Notes under the pieces: model-generated
Told to the model about the DNA's origin: nothing
The model's database searches: none
Seen by the model: the letters and a program-made list of their open reading frames with translations, nothing else
Part shown: positions 1-6,430 of the stretch, piece after piece
Layout: every line of letters begins with the position of its first letter
Numbering within the stretch: the stretch's first letter is position 1
Position numbers and translations under genes: made by a program
NCBI GenBank assembly: GCA_964425255.1
Contig: CAYRMV010000084.1
Span: 1 to 14,656 of the forward strand
Direction of reading: 5' to 3'
From: CAYRMV01 sp964425255
GTDB lineage: Bacteria > Bacteroidota > Bacteroidia > Flavobacteriales_D > Crocinitomicaceae
Length of the DNA: 14,656 nt

Positions 1-16
1 TAACACAAATTTTCGC

Positions 17-113
17 TTAACTTTTTTAGTGCTCCACAGATTTTTGCACTGATCCTTAACTTTTTTAGTGCTCCACAGATTTTTGCACTGATCCCAGATT
101 TTTGCACTGATCC
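17..113. repeat. 39-bp direct tandem repeat, two full copies plus a 19-bp partial copy
   Basis: Two identical 39-bp units lie head to tail (17-55 and 56-94). They are followed at once by a third copy of only the last 19 bp of the unit (95-113), which starts at CAGATTTTTG and ends in CTGATCC. No reading frame runs through the array, and it sits between the window edge and the tRNA terminator. The perfect identity of the copies suggests recent expansion by slippage. An 8-bp motif, TTCGGCTC, is also repeated just downstream (121-128 and 134-141). From memory, short intergenic elements with a CCACAGATTT core are common in Bacteroidota genomes; I could not check that this belongs to them. Confidence 0.9.
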
Positions 114-156
114 GAAAGTGTTCGGCTCAGGCATTCGGCTCGAAATATATTAAAAC

Positions 157-195
157 AAAAAACCCAGCAAAATCAAATGTTTTACTGGGTTTTTT
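157..195 (-). terminator. Bidirectional intrinsic terminator downstream of tRNA-Asn
   Basis: Positions 157-172 pair with 180-195 in a 16-position stem with one C/A mismatch and a 7-nt loop. The stem has an ACCCAG/CTGGGT core flanked by A and T runs, so either strand yields a GC-containing hairpin followed by a U tract. It begins 2 bp past the 3' end of the minus-strand tRNA gene and therefore most likely ends that transcript. It could also stop transcription entering from the left on the plus strand. Confidence 0.88.
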
Positions 196-197
196 CG

Positions 198-271
198 CTC
201 TTCCTCTTGGGCTCGAACCAAGGACCCTCTGATTAACAGTCAGATGCTCTAACCGACTGAGCTAAGGAAGA
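198..271 (-). tRNA. tRNA-Asn (anticodon GTT)
   Basis: The reverse complement folds into a complete 74-nt cloverleaf. The 7-bp acceptor stem TCTTCCT/AGGAAGA is perfect (271-265 with 205-199) and the discriminator base G is at 198. The D stem is GCTC/GAGC, and the anticodon stem is TCTGA/TCAGA around the loop CTGTTAA, with the GTT anticodon at 237-235. The T arm is CTTGG/CCAAG around TTCGAGC. The 3' CCA is not encoded; the next bases are CGA, so CCA would be added after transcription. The gene reads AAC/AAU codons as asparagine. It has its own consensus promoter (301-330) and terminator, so it is a single-gene transcription unit. Confidence 0.97.
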
Positions 272-300
272 ATATGTTGCTTGATTTCTCAAAGCGTTTG

Positions 301-330
301 CAAAAATAAGCAATTTATCCGTTCAAGCAA
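301..330 (-). promoter_or_regulatory. Bacteroidota-type promoter for tRNA-Asn
   Basis: On the minus strand, a TTG (330-328) is followed after 19 bp by TATTTTTG (308-301). This fits the known Flavobacterium/Bacteroides vegetative promoter pattern (TTG about -33, TAnnTTTG about -7, spacing 17-23). The -7 box ends about 30 bp before the mature tRNA 5' end, leaving room for a short leader that RNase P would remove. It is the best-formed promoter in the window. Confidence 0.75.
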
Positions 331-403
331 GAAAATGAGTAAAAAAATTTTCATTTTTTTTAGCCAAAACGCTAACAAATTGAAAATGAAGCACCGATTT
401 TAC

Positions 404-865
404 TTAAAAATCATCTTCGTCTAACGTGAAATCATCCAAAGATGTTTCTAGGCAATCGTTGTCGTCTTCGCAATCGTTTTCGTCGCTGTCAACAATGTCT
501 TCGCAATCAGCATTGTCTTCGCATTTAGCAGGACGGAGGATGTTTGTTTTGGATACGTTTAAGCGAATTTCGGTCCGAATGAAACCATCTTCTTGTGGGT
601 ACGCTTTAGCAAATGGACTACCGATGAGTTCGACCAAAGCACCTTTTTTCAAAAAATCTAAGATGCGTAAGTTGGCTCCTTCTTTTTTCCAAATCGTACA
701 ATTGACCCACGTAGTTTTTGTTTTCGATTCGCCCGTGCGTTTATCGCGCCAATTTTTGTTGTGTGCAACCGGAAAATTAATTGCGATTACACCTCGTTCC
801 ATGTTTTTTACTGTTGCGTCTTTCCCTATGTTTCCAATCAGTCTGGTTTCAAATACCGTAGCCAT
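404..865 (-). CDS. ssb: Single-stranded DNA-binding protein
   Basis: This 153-residue protein binds and protects single-stranded DNA during replication, recombination and repair. The first ~110 residues form the SSB OB fold, with family hallmarks such as LIGNIGKDA near the start, NFPVAHN at 30-36, the TTWVNC strand at 51-56 and the KGALVELIG strand at 74-82. Residues ~113-153 form a strongly acidic tail ending in Asp-Asp-Phe, which corresponds to the protein-interaction tip (DDIPF in E. coli). The tail is unusual in carrying four cysteines (115, 121, 132, 138) in two Cys-Glu-Asp-rich segments. Slightly repetitive DNA encodes it: a GTCTTCGCAATC-like block at 464, 497 and 515 on the plus strand. 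The start is the ATG at 865. No consensus -7 box was found upstream, so it may be co-transcribed with the amidase gene upstream (149-bp gap, no clear terminator). Confidence 0.95.
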   Translation of the reverse strand: MATVFETRLIGNIGKDATVKNMERGVIAINFPVAHNKNWRDKRTGESKTKTTWVNCTIWKKEGANLRILDFLKKGALVELIGSPFAKAYPQEDGFIRTEIRLNVSKTNILRPAKCEDNADCEDIVDSDENDCEDDNDCLETSLDDFTLDEDDF

Positions 866-1014
866 GTTTGTCTATATTTTAGATGAAAGTAATAAAGTTT
901 GACAAAACAACAAAATTTTTCCCAAAATAGGAAATTCGCTTTGGAGTGAAATTTCGTTTCAATGCTTGGGTTTTGTATAGATGATTAGCGATTAAGAGAT
1001 TCTTTATAAGTATT

Positions 1015-1950
1015 TTATTCTTTTTTCTGAATGATGATCGCATCGGGAAAACCTTTCTTTTTCACTTTTTCCAAAACGGTTTTTGCTTCTTCTTTTGTTT
1101 CATACGAGCCAATCAAATACCGGTATTTGTATTTGTTTGTCGTGTTTAGTTTTTCGCGAATAACCTTTTCTCCTGTACGTTGAAACGACTCGTGTTCGGT
1201 GTCAATCACATCAGCGGATGAGGTAATTTGAATGTAGTATTTTGTACCCTTGTCCGTGGAGGCAGTTTCTTTCGTTTCCTCTTTCTTTTTCGGGATGAAG
1301 GAGATACTTGGGTATTCGTCTTGCAAATAGGATCGAACACCTCGAAATAGGGCAGAGGCAATGATGTCTTGTCCGTGTTCGGTGTTGAGGTAATTGGCTT
1401 CAGCGGTGTTGGTTAGAAATCCACATTCAACTAAAACAGAAGTCATTTTGGTGTATTTCAACACTTGCAAGGAATGTTCACGGTCGTCGTTGTTTTTAAC
1501 CCCGCGCGAATTTCTGCCTGCTCTTCCTGAAAATTCTTTTTCAAAGTTTTTGGCCAATTTCACCGATTTTTTCGAGTCGAAGGAATGAACATGGCTTTCC
1601 GTTCCATGAATTTTTGTTTTTTCGTTGGCATTGCAATGGATACTGATAAACAAATCGACATTTTTATCATTGGCTAAACTAACTCGGTCATCCAAACTGA
1701 CAAATTCATCGGTTTTTCTGGTATAAACGATTTGAACATGTTGAAGTAAGTTTTCCAAGTAGAAACCTAATTTGTTTGCAATCAACAAGTTTAGCTCTTT
1801 TTCAGGCATGTGGGCTTTGTTGTTGGATAAATGTCCCGGATCGCTTCCGCCATGACCAGCATCAATCAGAATCGTTACTTGACTTTTTTGAGCAAGAACG
1901 GCTGCCGCACTCAAGGAGAACAACAATAGGATAATTCGTATTAACTGCAT
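1015..1950 (-). CDS. Secreted N-acetylmuramoyl-L-alanine amidase (Amidase_3) with C-terminal SPOR-like domain
   Basis: This 311-residue zinc amidase cuts the bond between N-acetylmuramic acid and the stem peptide of peptidoglycan, typically at the septum. Residues 1-20 are a signal peptide with a hydrophobic core and a likely cut after VLA. The Amidase_3 catalytic domain spans ~25-210, with expected zinc ligands His33 (DAGHGG), Glu50 (EKELNL) and His105 (SIHCNAN) and the catalytic Glu175 (VECGFLTN). A charged Lys/Glu/Thr linker (~220-234) leads to a C-terminal segment (~236-309) with the beta-alpha-beta look of a SPOR domain (YYIQI, then YLIGSYETKEEA). SPOR domains bind denuded septal glycan, so a role in cell separation is likely. 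The start is the ATG at 1950, 4 nt after a TAnnTTTG box. It is divergent from the glycosyltransferase gene. Confidence 0.92.
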   Translation of the reverse strand: MQLIRIILLLFSLSAAAVLAQKSQVTILIDAGHGGSDPGHLSNNKAHMPEKELNLLIANKLGFYLENLLQHVQIVYTRKTDEFVSLDDRVSLANDKNVDLFISIHCNANEKTKIHGTESHVHSFDSKKSVKLAKNFEKEFSGRAGRNSRGVKNNDDREHSLQVLKYTKMTSVLVECGFLTNTAEANYLNTEHGQDIIASALFRGVRSYLQDEYPSISFIPKKKEETKETASTDKGTKYYIQITSSADVIDTEHESFQRTGEKVIREKLNTTNKYKYRYLIGSYETKEEAKTVLEKVKKKGFPDAIIIQKKE

Positions 1951-1954
1951 GGTA

Positions 1955-1962
1955 CAAAAGTA
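1955..1962 (-). promoter_or_regulatory. -7 box (TACTTTTG) of the amidase gene
   Basis: TACTTTTG on the minus strand matches TAnnTTTG exactly. Only four bases (TACC) separate it from the ATG, so initiation at the usual distance would give a leaderless or nearly leaderless mRNA. No good TTG lies at the expected -33 distance, which lowers confidence. Confidence 0.5.
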
Positions 1963-1971
1963 AATCCAATG

Positions 1972-1979
1972 TATCTTTG
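1972..1979 (+). promoter_or_regulatory. -7 box (TATCTTTG) of the glycosyltransferase gene
   Basis: TATCTTTG matches TAnnTTTG exactly and lies 54-60 bp before the plausible ATG starts at 2034 and 2040. It is 9 bp from the oppositely oriented -7 box of the amidase, so the two polymerase sites overlap. The -33 element is weak. The box covers the TTG at 1977, which argues against that codon as a start. Confidence 0.5.
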
Positions 1980-2039
1980 TTTCGAAGCACCTGTCAAAAG
2001 GTTGCTAAAAATCAATTGTTGAAAATCGCTGGAATGACC

Positions 2040-3095
2040 ATGAAAGTTGCCTTAATCGAAATTGGAGGATCGCACGACGAGTGCTTGTTCACGCAAATTT
2101 TAGCTTTGCATCAGAACCAAATTCCGGTTTTTATGCTTACCACACAAGAGGTTTGGGATCGAAATCCAGCTTGGCATCCAATGGTTTCGGAAATGAAATG
2201 CGTTTCTTTTGGTGGGAAATTTGGGTCGGATTGGAAAATTTGGAAACAGGCGATTCTCGATTTCAAGCGATTTGGCGTAACACATGTGGTGTGCAACACC
2301 GCCCAAGGAGGACAGATTCGAAACCTGACTTTTTTACTGCCGAGATCGATGAAAATGCTTGGAATTATTCATACAATTCGCAAATTTCAAGGAAGTTTTA
2401 CGCAAAAAGTAATTCATCGCCGCATTCGCTCGTATTTGTTGCTCAGTGATTTTTTACGCGAAAAGATTGTTCCACCAACAGGAATCGAAGTAGGTGTTTT
2501 TTATCCGATTGTGTACCCCAAAAGTGAATTGCGTTTTCCAAAAAATCCGAATGAAATTTCGATTGGAATTGTGGGTGGAGTGGAGTTTCGCCGAAAGGAT
2601 TTGTACGGTTTTGTTGACATGTTGGAACAAACTCCAGAACAGGTTAAAGTATATTTCTTGGGGAAATCCAAGCGAGAATCCGACGATTTTAAGACTTTTC
2701 ATTCGTTGTTAGTCGAAAAAAAGATCGAAGATAAAGTGGTGTTTTTTGACCATTTTCTTTCGCAAGATGAGTTGGATGCACACCTGCGAAACATGGATTT
2801 TCTGTGCCCGTTGATTCATCCGGAAACACCAAGTGCGGAACAATACATTTCGAATCAGATTTCGGGGATGTTCAACATTGCTTTCGGTTATCGAATCCCT
2901 TTGTTAATTCACCAAGCTTACGCCTCGATTTCCGATTTAGCGCAATCCGCTGCATTTTATCGTGTTGATTCCTTTGGGTCGGATTTTAATCGGGCTTTAG
3001 AACAAGCTGAAAATATCAAAAAGCAAATTGCGGCCAACAAAAAATGGGACGCTTCGTATCAGCAATCCCATTTTGTATCGTTTATTTCGAAGTAA
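2040..3095 (+). CDS. Probable GT-B-fold glycosyltransferase (GT4-like)
   Basis: This 351-residue protein (353 from the ATG at 2034) probably moves a sugar from a nucleotide-sugar donor to an envelope glycan; donor and acceptor cannot be read from the sequence. The N-terminal half starts with a Rossmann-like strand (MKVALIEIGG) and shows LLLSDFLREKIVPP at 133-146, the type of inter-domain segment seen in GT4 enzymes. The C-terminal half restarts with ISIGIVGG (173-180) before an Arg-Arg-Lys. It then has VYFLGKS (204-210) and DKVVFFDHFLSQDEL (231-245), a typical GT4 progression. The usual GT4 E-x7-E motif is not obvious; HPETPSAEQY (260-269) occupies that area. No signal peptide or membrane segment is seen, so the protein is probably cytoplasmic. 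An in-frame TTG at 1977 lies inside the -7 box and was rejected as start. The gene ends 3 bp from a convergent gene. Confidence 0.7.
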   Translation: MKVALIEIGGSHDECLFTQILALHQNQIPVFMLTTQEVWDRNPAWHPMVSEMKCVSFGGKFGSDWKIWKQAILDFKRFGVTHVVCNTAQGGQIRNLTFLLPRSMKMLGIIHTIRKFQGSFTQKVIHRRIRSYLLLSDFLREKIVPPTGIEVGVFYPIVYPKSELRFPKNPNEISIGIVGGVEFRRKDLYGFVDMLEQTPEQVKVYFLGKSKRESDDFKTFHSLLVEKKIEDKVVFFDHFLSQDELDAHLRNMDFLCPLIHPETPSAEQYISNQISGMFNIAFGYRIPLLIHQAYASISDLAQSAAFYRVDSFGSDFNRALEQAENIKKQIAANKKWDASYQQSHFVSFISK

Positions 3096-3098
3096 TTT

Positions 3099-3962
3099 TT
3101 ACCAGTTTGGGCAATCGTTACAACTGTTTTTTGGTCGAATGTACAAGAAAAATCCGGCAACGGTTGAAAACATGCTGTAACCGTATTTTTGTTTTGCATA
3201 GGTGTTGTGGTCACTCGGATGCGTGCGCACTTTCGTTTGGTGCATGAAACCACCACTTGCTTCACCTTGTAAGAAAAAATGATTCCAAAATTCGAAGCGC
3301 AAAGATGCGTGTCCAGAAATGGCGTAGCCTGACATGGAAATGGTTACTCGGTCATCTCTTCCTGCAAAGCGAAAATCATTGTACGACAAAAGACCTCCAG
3401 CACCAATTCCATAACTTGCACTGATTCCAAAACGTTGGTTTCTGGCTCTAAACAAATGATCGGTGCGCAAAAGTTCAAAATGCAAGTAATTCAATCCGTT
3501 CGAATTTTCATAATGAAATTGATTTCGATCGGTAATCACTTTTTCATTGTTGTATGTTCCCGACCAATTTTGATCCAAACCGGGCTCGATGTAACCATCC
3601 AAAAGCACTTCGTTGCGGTCGTCAAAAATGTATTTCATGTGGTCGTAACCAAAAGTTATCGCATACTTGTTTTTGAAATAGTAACCAACGCGCGCGTTGA
3701 ATTGAGGAACAGTAATGCGTTTAAAATCAAAATATGTGTCGATTTCTTTCGAAGGATTGTCGGATGCTGTAGCCCCACGCAAGGTAAAATTGTAACCTTC
3801 TCCTTGAAAAATTAAATCGCTTTTTGTGTAAAAAGAACGGTTGTATCCCCAATAGCCAAAGAATGTTCCTGTGCCGTTGGAATTTTTTTTGATCCGTGAT
3901 TTTCGTTGTGCCTGTGCTTCAACAACAAAGAGAAGCGATAGAACAATAAGAATGTATTTCAT
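3099..3962 (-). CDS. Predicted outer-membrane beta-barrel-like protein, function unknown
   Basis: I do not recognise a named family in this 287-residue protein. A clear signal peptide (1-18, cleavage near AQA-Q) and a basic patch (RKSRIKK) begin it. Many short alternating aromatic/polar stretches follow, such as VGYYFKNKYAITFGYDHM and SASYGIGAGGLLSYNDF, together with Gly/Tyr/Phe-rich turns. That is the pattern of an outer-membrane beta barrel. The last strand-like segment (TVAGFFLYIRP) is followed by a tail with a Cys-x2-Cys pair (281, 284) and a terminal Trp. The gene starts 9 bp after the lipoprotein gene ends, so the two are probably translated from one transcript and may work together at the outer membrane. 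It is the last gene of the minus-strand block and converges on the glycosyltransferase with no evident terminator between them. Confidence 0.6.
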   Translation of the reverse strand: MKYILIVLSLLFVVEAQAQRKSRIKKNSNGTGTFFGYWGYNRSFYTKSDLIFQGEGYNFTLRGATASDNPSKEIDTYFDFKRITVPQFNARVGYYFKNKYAITFGYDHMKYIFDDRNEVLLDGYIEPGLDQNWSGTYNNEKVITDRNQFHYENSNGLNYLHFELLRTDHLFRARNQRFGISASYGIGAGGLLSYNDFRFAGRDDRVTISMSGYAISGHASLRFEFWNHFFLQGEASGGFMHQTKVRTHPSDHNTYAKQKYGYSMFSTVAGFFLYIRPKNSCNDCPNW

Positions 3963-3971
3963 GTAAGTTGA

Positions 3972-4664
3972 CTAACGATTCATAATATCGACCCATTCTT
4001 TTTGAGAAAGAATTTTTTCAAGCACATAATCCGATTTACTTTGTTGATCGTGCATGCGAACTAGTCCAATTCCTTTCGCAAAATAGGTGTTTGCAAGACC
4101 GATTAACTCCGATTCATTTCGAGTAAATGGATTGAATTGTGTCCAACGAATGGTGTCTTGCATCACAAGTGCTTCCTCTTTTTTCCCCATGATTTGGATT
4201 TTTTCTGGTTTACTCGATTTCACTCCGCGAAGTACTTCCGCTAAAATCAAAGTTGAGTCTTGAAAACCAGGGAATTTACTTGCAAACCACGTGTTTTCTT
4301 TCAGGTTCATGGGATAAAGTGCATTTTTCTTTACTTGAGCTGTAATTTTAATTCCGTCGCGGTTCACCACCATGTGTTCGTAAATGCGAAGGGAATCAAC
4401 CAAGTAATTGTACGCTTCCAAAATGCGTCCGTCTTCCGAAAAATACTCCACAACAATGTGTTTTCCTTTAGAATCTTCAATTCCATAAACCCGATGAAAT
4501 TTTTCATTGATTCCGTTGGAAACGTCCCGATAACAGTAAATTTTCGGAATGCTATCGTACGGGTAAAAATAGTCGATTAACTCGTTTTGTGACACCACTT
4601 TATTCTCGTCATCCGAACAAGAAAGCAAAAATCCAAAGGCGAGAACGATAAATAAATATTTCAT
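3972..4664 (-). CDS. Predicted lipoprotein, probably surface-exposed, function unknown
   Basis: This 230-residue protein has a short type II signal peptide with lipobox Leu-Leu-Ser-Cys, so Cys16 should be lipidated. The residues right after it are Ser-Asp-Asp-Glu. This resembles the lipoprotein export signal described in Bacteroidota (acidic residues after Cys-Ser), which directs lipoproteins to the outer face of the outer membrane. The mature part is mixed alpha/beta with no motif I can assign; segments such as YGIEDSKGKHIVVEYFSEDG and FAKGIGLVRMHDQQ suggest beta-rich structure like other flavobacterial lipoproteins. It lies 25 bp after the RluB-type gene and 9 bp before the outer-membrane protein gene on the same strand. 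The start is the ATG at 4664, which gives a signal peptide of normal length. Confidence 0.72.
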   Translation of the reverse strand: MKYLFIVLAFGFLLSCSDDENKVVSQNELIDYFYPYDSIPKIYCYRDVSNGINEKFHRVYGIEDSKGKHIVVEYFSEDGRILEAYNYLVDSLRIYEHMVVNRDGIKITAQVKKNALYPMNLKENTWFASKFPGFQDSTLILAEVLRGVKSSKPEKIQIMGKKEEALVMQDTIRWTQFNPFTRNESELIGLANTYFAKGIGLVRMHDQQSKSDYVLEKILSQKEWVDIMNR

Positions 4665-4689
4665 GAATCGATTGTTTCTGGGACTAAAA

Positions 4690-5646
4690 TTAACTCATTT
4701 TTAAGAAGGCAACTTCTTTTTCAGATAAATGTCGGAAAAACCCACGAGGCAAATCTTTTTTGGTTAATCCTGCAAATTGAACGCGGTCTAATTTAACCAC
4801 TTCATATCCTAAATGTTCAAACATACGTCGAACAATGCGGTTTTTTCCGGAGTGAATTTCTACGCCAACTTCTCTTGGATTTCCGTTGCTGTTGTATTCC
4901 ACCTTGTCACATTGAATGGTTCCATCCTCCAACAGAATTCCTTTGCGTAGTTTTTCAACATCTTCTCGAGCAACGGGTAAATTGGTTTCAACGTGGTAAA
5001 TTTTGGATGCTTTGTATCGAGGATGCGTCAATTTTTTTGCCAAATCTCCATCATTTGTAAACAACAACAAGCCCGTCGTGTCACGGTCCAAACGTCCAAC
5101 AGGATAAATGCGTTCTTTACACGCTTTTTTCACCAAACTCATCACCGTTTTACGACCCAATGGATCGTCCATGGTGGTGATAAAATCTTTGGGCTTGTTG
5201 AGTAAAACATATTGCTTTTTCTCCGCATTGATTGTTTCACCGTCGTATTTGACCACATCACCTGGTTTGATTTTGTAACCCAATTCGGTGATAATTTCAT
5301 CGTTTACAGAAACAACACCTGTTTGAATCAAAACATCCGCTTCGCGGCGAGAAGCAACTCCTGCGTTGGATAAAAATTTATTTAAACGGATTTCATCTTC
5401 GTTGAATTTAGGCATGGGATCGCCTTTCTTCTGTTTGATTTTGAAATCGACGTATTTTCCTTTTTGGCGTGGTGTCACGTTTTTATCATCCGAAGAAGAA
5501 TCTGCTTTTTTCACCGTACTTGAAAACGGACTTTTTGCTTTTTTTGGTTTTCCTTTTTGGCTTGATCCAGAAGGTTTAGTAGTTGATTTGGTTTTTTTGT
5601 CTGTCGAGCGACCCCGACCTTTTCCATTTGTGTTCATCGCGAGCAT
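4690..5646 (-). CDS. rluB: RsuA/RluB-family pseudouridine synthase with basic N-terminal extension
   Basis: This enzyme isomerises uridine to pseudouridine, most likely in 23S rRNA as RluB does. Its 318 residues split into three parts. A Lys/Ser/Thr/Gly-rich, probably disordered basic extension covers ~1-80. An S4 RNA-binding domain (~86-132) contains RLNKFLSNAGVASRREAD. The catalytic domain (~145-310) holds the family motif GRLDRDTTGLLLFTNDG with catalytic Asp187. KNRIVRRMFEHLGYEVVKLDR near the C-terminal end is typical of the RsuA/RluB/RluE/RluF group. Choosing RluB over RluF/RsuA rests on overall similarity and is less certain than the family. The ATG at 5646 is used; an in-frame ATG three codons later (5637) is also possible. 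A promoter sits 8 nt upstream, so it can be expressed apart from truB. Confidence 0.9.
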   Translation of the reverse strand: MLAMNTNGKGRGRSTDKKTKSTTKPSGSSQKGKPKKAKSPFSSTVKKADSSSDDKNVTPRQKGKYVDFKIKQKKGDPMPKFNEDEIRLNKFLSNAGVASRREADVLIQTGVVSVNDEIITELGYKIKPGDVVKYDGETINAEKKQYVLLNKPKDFITTMDDPLGRKTVMSLVKKACKERIYPVGRLDRDTTGLLLFTNDGDLAKKLTHPRYKASKIYHVETNLPVAREDVEKLRKGILLEDGTIQCDKVEYNSNGNPREVGVEIHSGKNRIVRRMFEHLGYEVVKLDRVQFAGLTKKDLPRGFFRHLSEKEVAFLKMS

Positions 5647-5654
5647 ATTTTAGG

Positions 5655-5682
5655 CAAAGGTACACAAATTCAGGTCATCCAA
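5655..5682 (-). promoter_or_regulatory. Promoter of the RluB-type gene
   Basis: On the minus strand, TTG (682-680 of the 5600s) is followed after 17 bp by TACCTTTG (5662-5655), matching the Bacteroidota TTG/TAnnTTTG pattern. The -7 box ends 8 nt before the ATG, giving a very short leader. It lies in the 70-bp gap after truB and splits the long minus-strand block into at least two possible transcripts. Confidence 0.6.
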
Positions 5683-5716
5683 CGGAATTATTTTATTGGA
5701 CAAAGAAAATAAACGC

Positions 5717-6430
5717 CTAGTTTTCGTTTTCTAGCTCAACGGTTTGGATCCATTCAATCCATTCATCGACCGATTTTGAGTTGTCAATGTGGTTTTCACC
5801 CGAAGCGGTTCTGCGCAAAGCAATCAGTGTTCCACCCGAATTGAGTTTTTGACCAAAATCATGCGCCAGTGATCGAATATAGGTTCCTTTCGAACAAACG
5901 ACTTCAAAATCAATTTCAGGAAAACGACTAGAGTCTATGTTTAATCGTTTGATTTCGATGGTGTTGGATGGAAGTTCGACTTCTTTTCCTGCGCGAGCAA
6001 GGTCGTATGCTCGTTTGCCATCAATTTGTTTGGCAGAAAAAATGGGTGGAACTTGTTGTTGAATTCCTTCAAACGATTGACGGACATTTTCTAGCATTTC
6101 TGAGGTAATATGTTCGGTCGGAAATGCTGCGTTGTATTCGCTTTCTAAATCGTAAGATGGAGTTGTTTTTCCAAGGAGAATTGTTCCTGTATAGGTTTTT
6201 TCATCCGCTATGATTTGATCGATTTGCTTGGTGTGTTTTCCGATGCAAACAATTAACAAACCTGTAGCCAAAGGATCTAAGGTACCAGCATGTCCCACTT
6301 TGATGTTTTTCACCTTGATACGTTGCTTGATATTCCAACGCAATTTATTGACAACATCGAACGATGTCCAATGCAAAGGCTTGTCAACCAAGATGGTTAA
6401 CCCTTTTTGAAAAATACTGTTTTCGATCAT
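5717..6430 (-). CDS. truB: tRNA pseudouridine(55) synthase TruB
   Basis: TruB converts U55 of the T loop to pseudouridine in nearly all tRNAs. The 237-residue protein has the family signature GHAGTLDPLATGLL at 46-59, with catalytic Asp52. It also has the downstream landmarks QVPPIFSAKQIDGKRAYDLAR and SKGTYIRSLAHDFG, which contact the T-arm substrate. It is shorter than E. coli TruB (about 314 residues) because it ends soon after the catalytic core and lacks the full C-terminal PUA domain, as usual in Bacteroidota. Its ATG overlaps the uppP stop by one base (TAATG), so translation is probably coupled. The truB-uppP-DUF3098-ftsX order is conserved in flavobacteria as I recall it. Confidence 0.95.
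   Translation of the reverse strand: MIENSIFQKGLTILVDKPLHWTSFDVVNKLRWNIKQRIKVKNIKVGHAGTLDPLATGLLIVCIGKHTKQIDQIIADEKTYTGTILLGKTTPSYDLESEYNAAFPTEHITSEMLENVRQSFEGIQQQVPPIFSAKQIDGKRAYDLARAGKEVELPSNTIEIKRLNIDSSRFPEIDFEVVCSKGTYIRSLAHDFGQKLNSGGTLIALRRTASGENHIDNSKSVDEWIEWIQTVELENEN

Noticed and set aside
17..113. CRISPR array at the left end
   Set aside because: The units abut without unique spacers and no cas gene is visible; it is a plain tandem repeat.
198..271. tRNA gene as an integration (att) site of a mobile element
   Set aside because: No integrase gene and no duplicated tRNA 3' end are seen in the window; the left flank is too short to exclude it fully.
426..902. Plus-strand open frame opposite ssb
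   Set aside because: It mirrors a well-supported SSB gene, has Ser/Phe-rich composition typical of antisense frames, and shows no domain.
1977..2039. TTG start of the glycosyltransferase giving 21 extra residues
   Set aside because: The codon overlaps the TATCTTTG box, and the Rossmann strand MKVALIE begins naturally at 2040.
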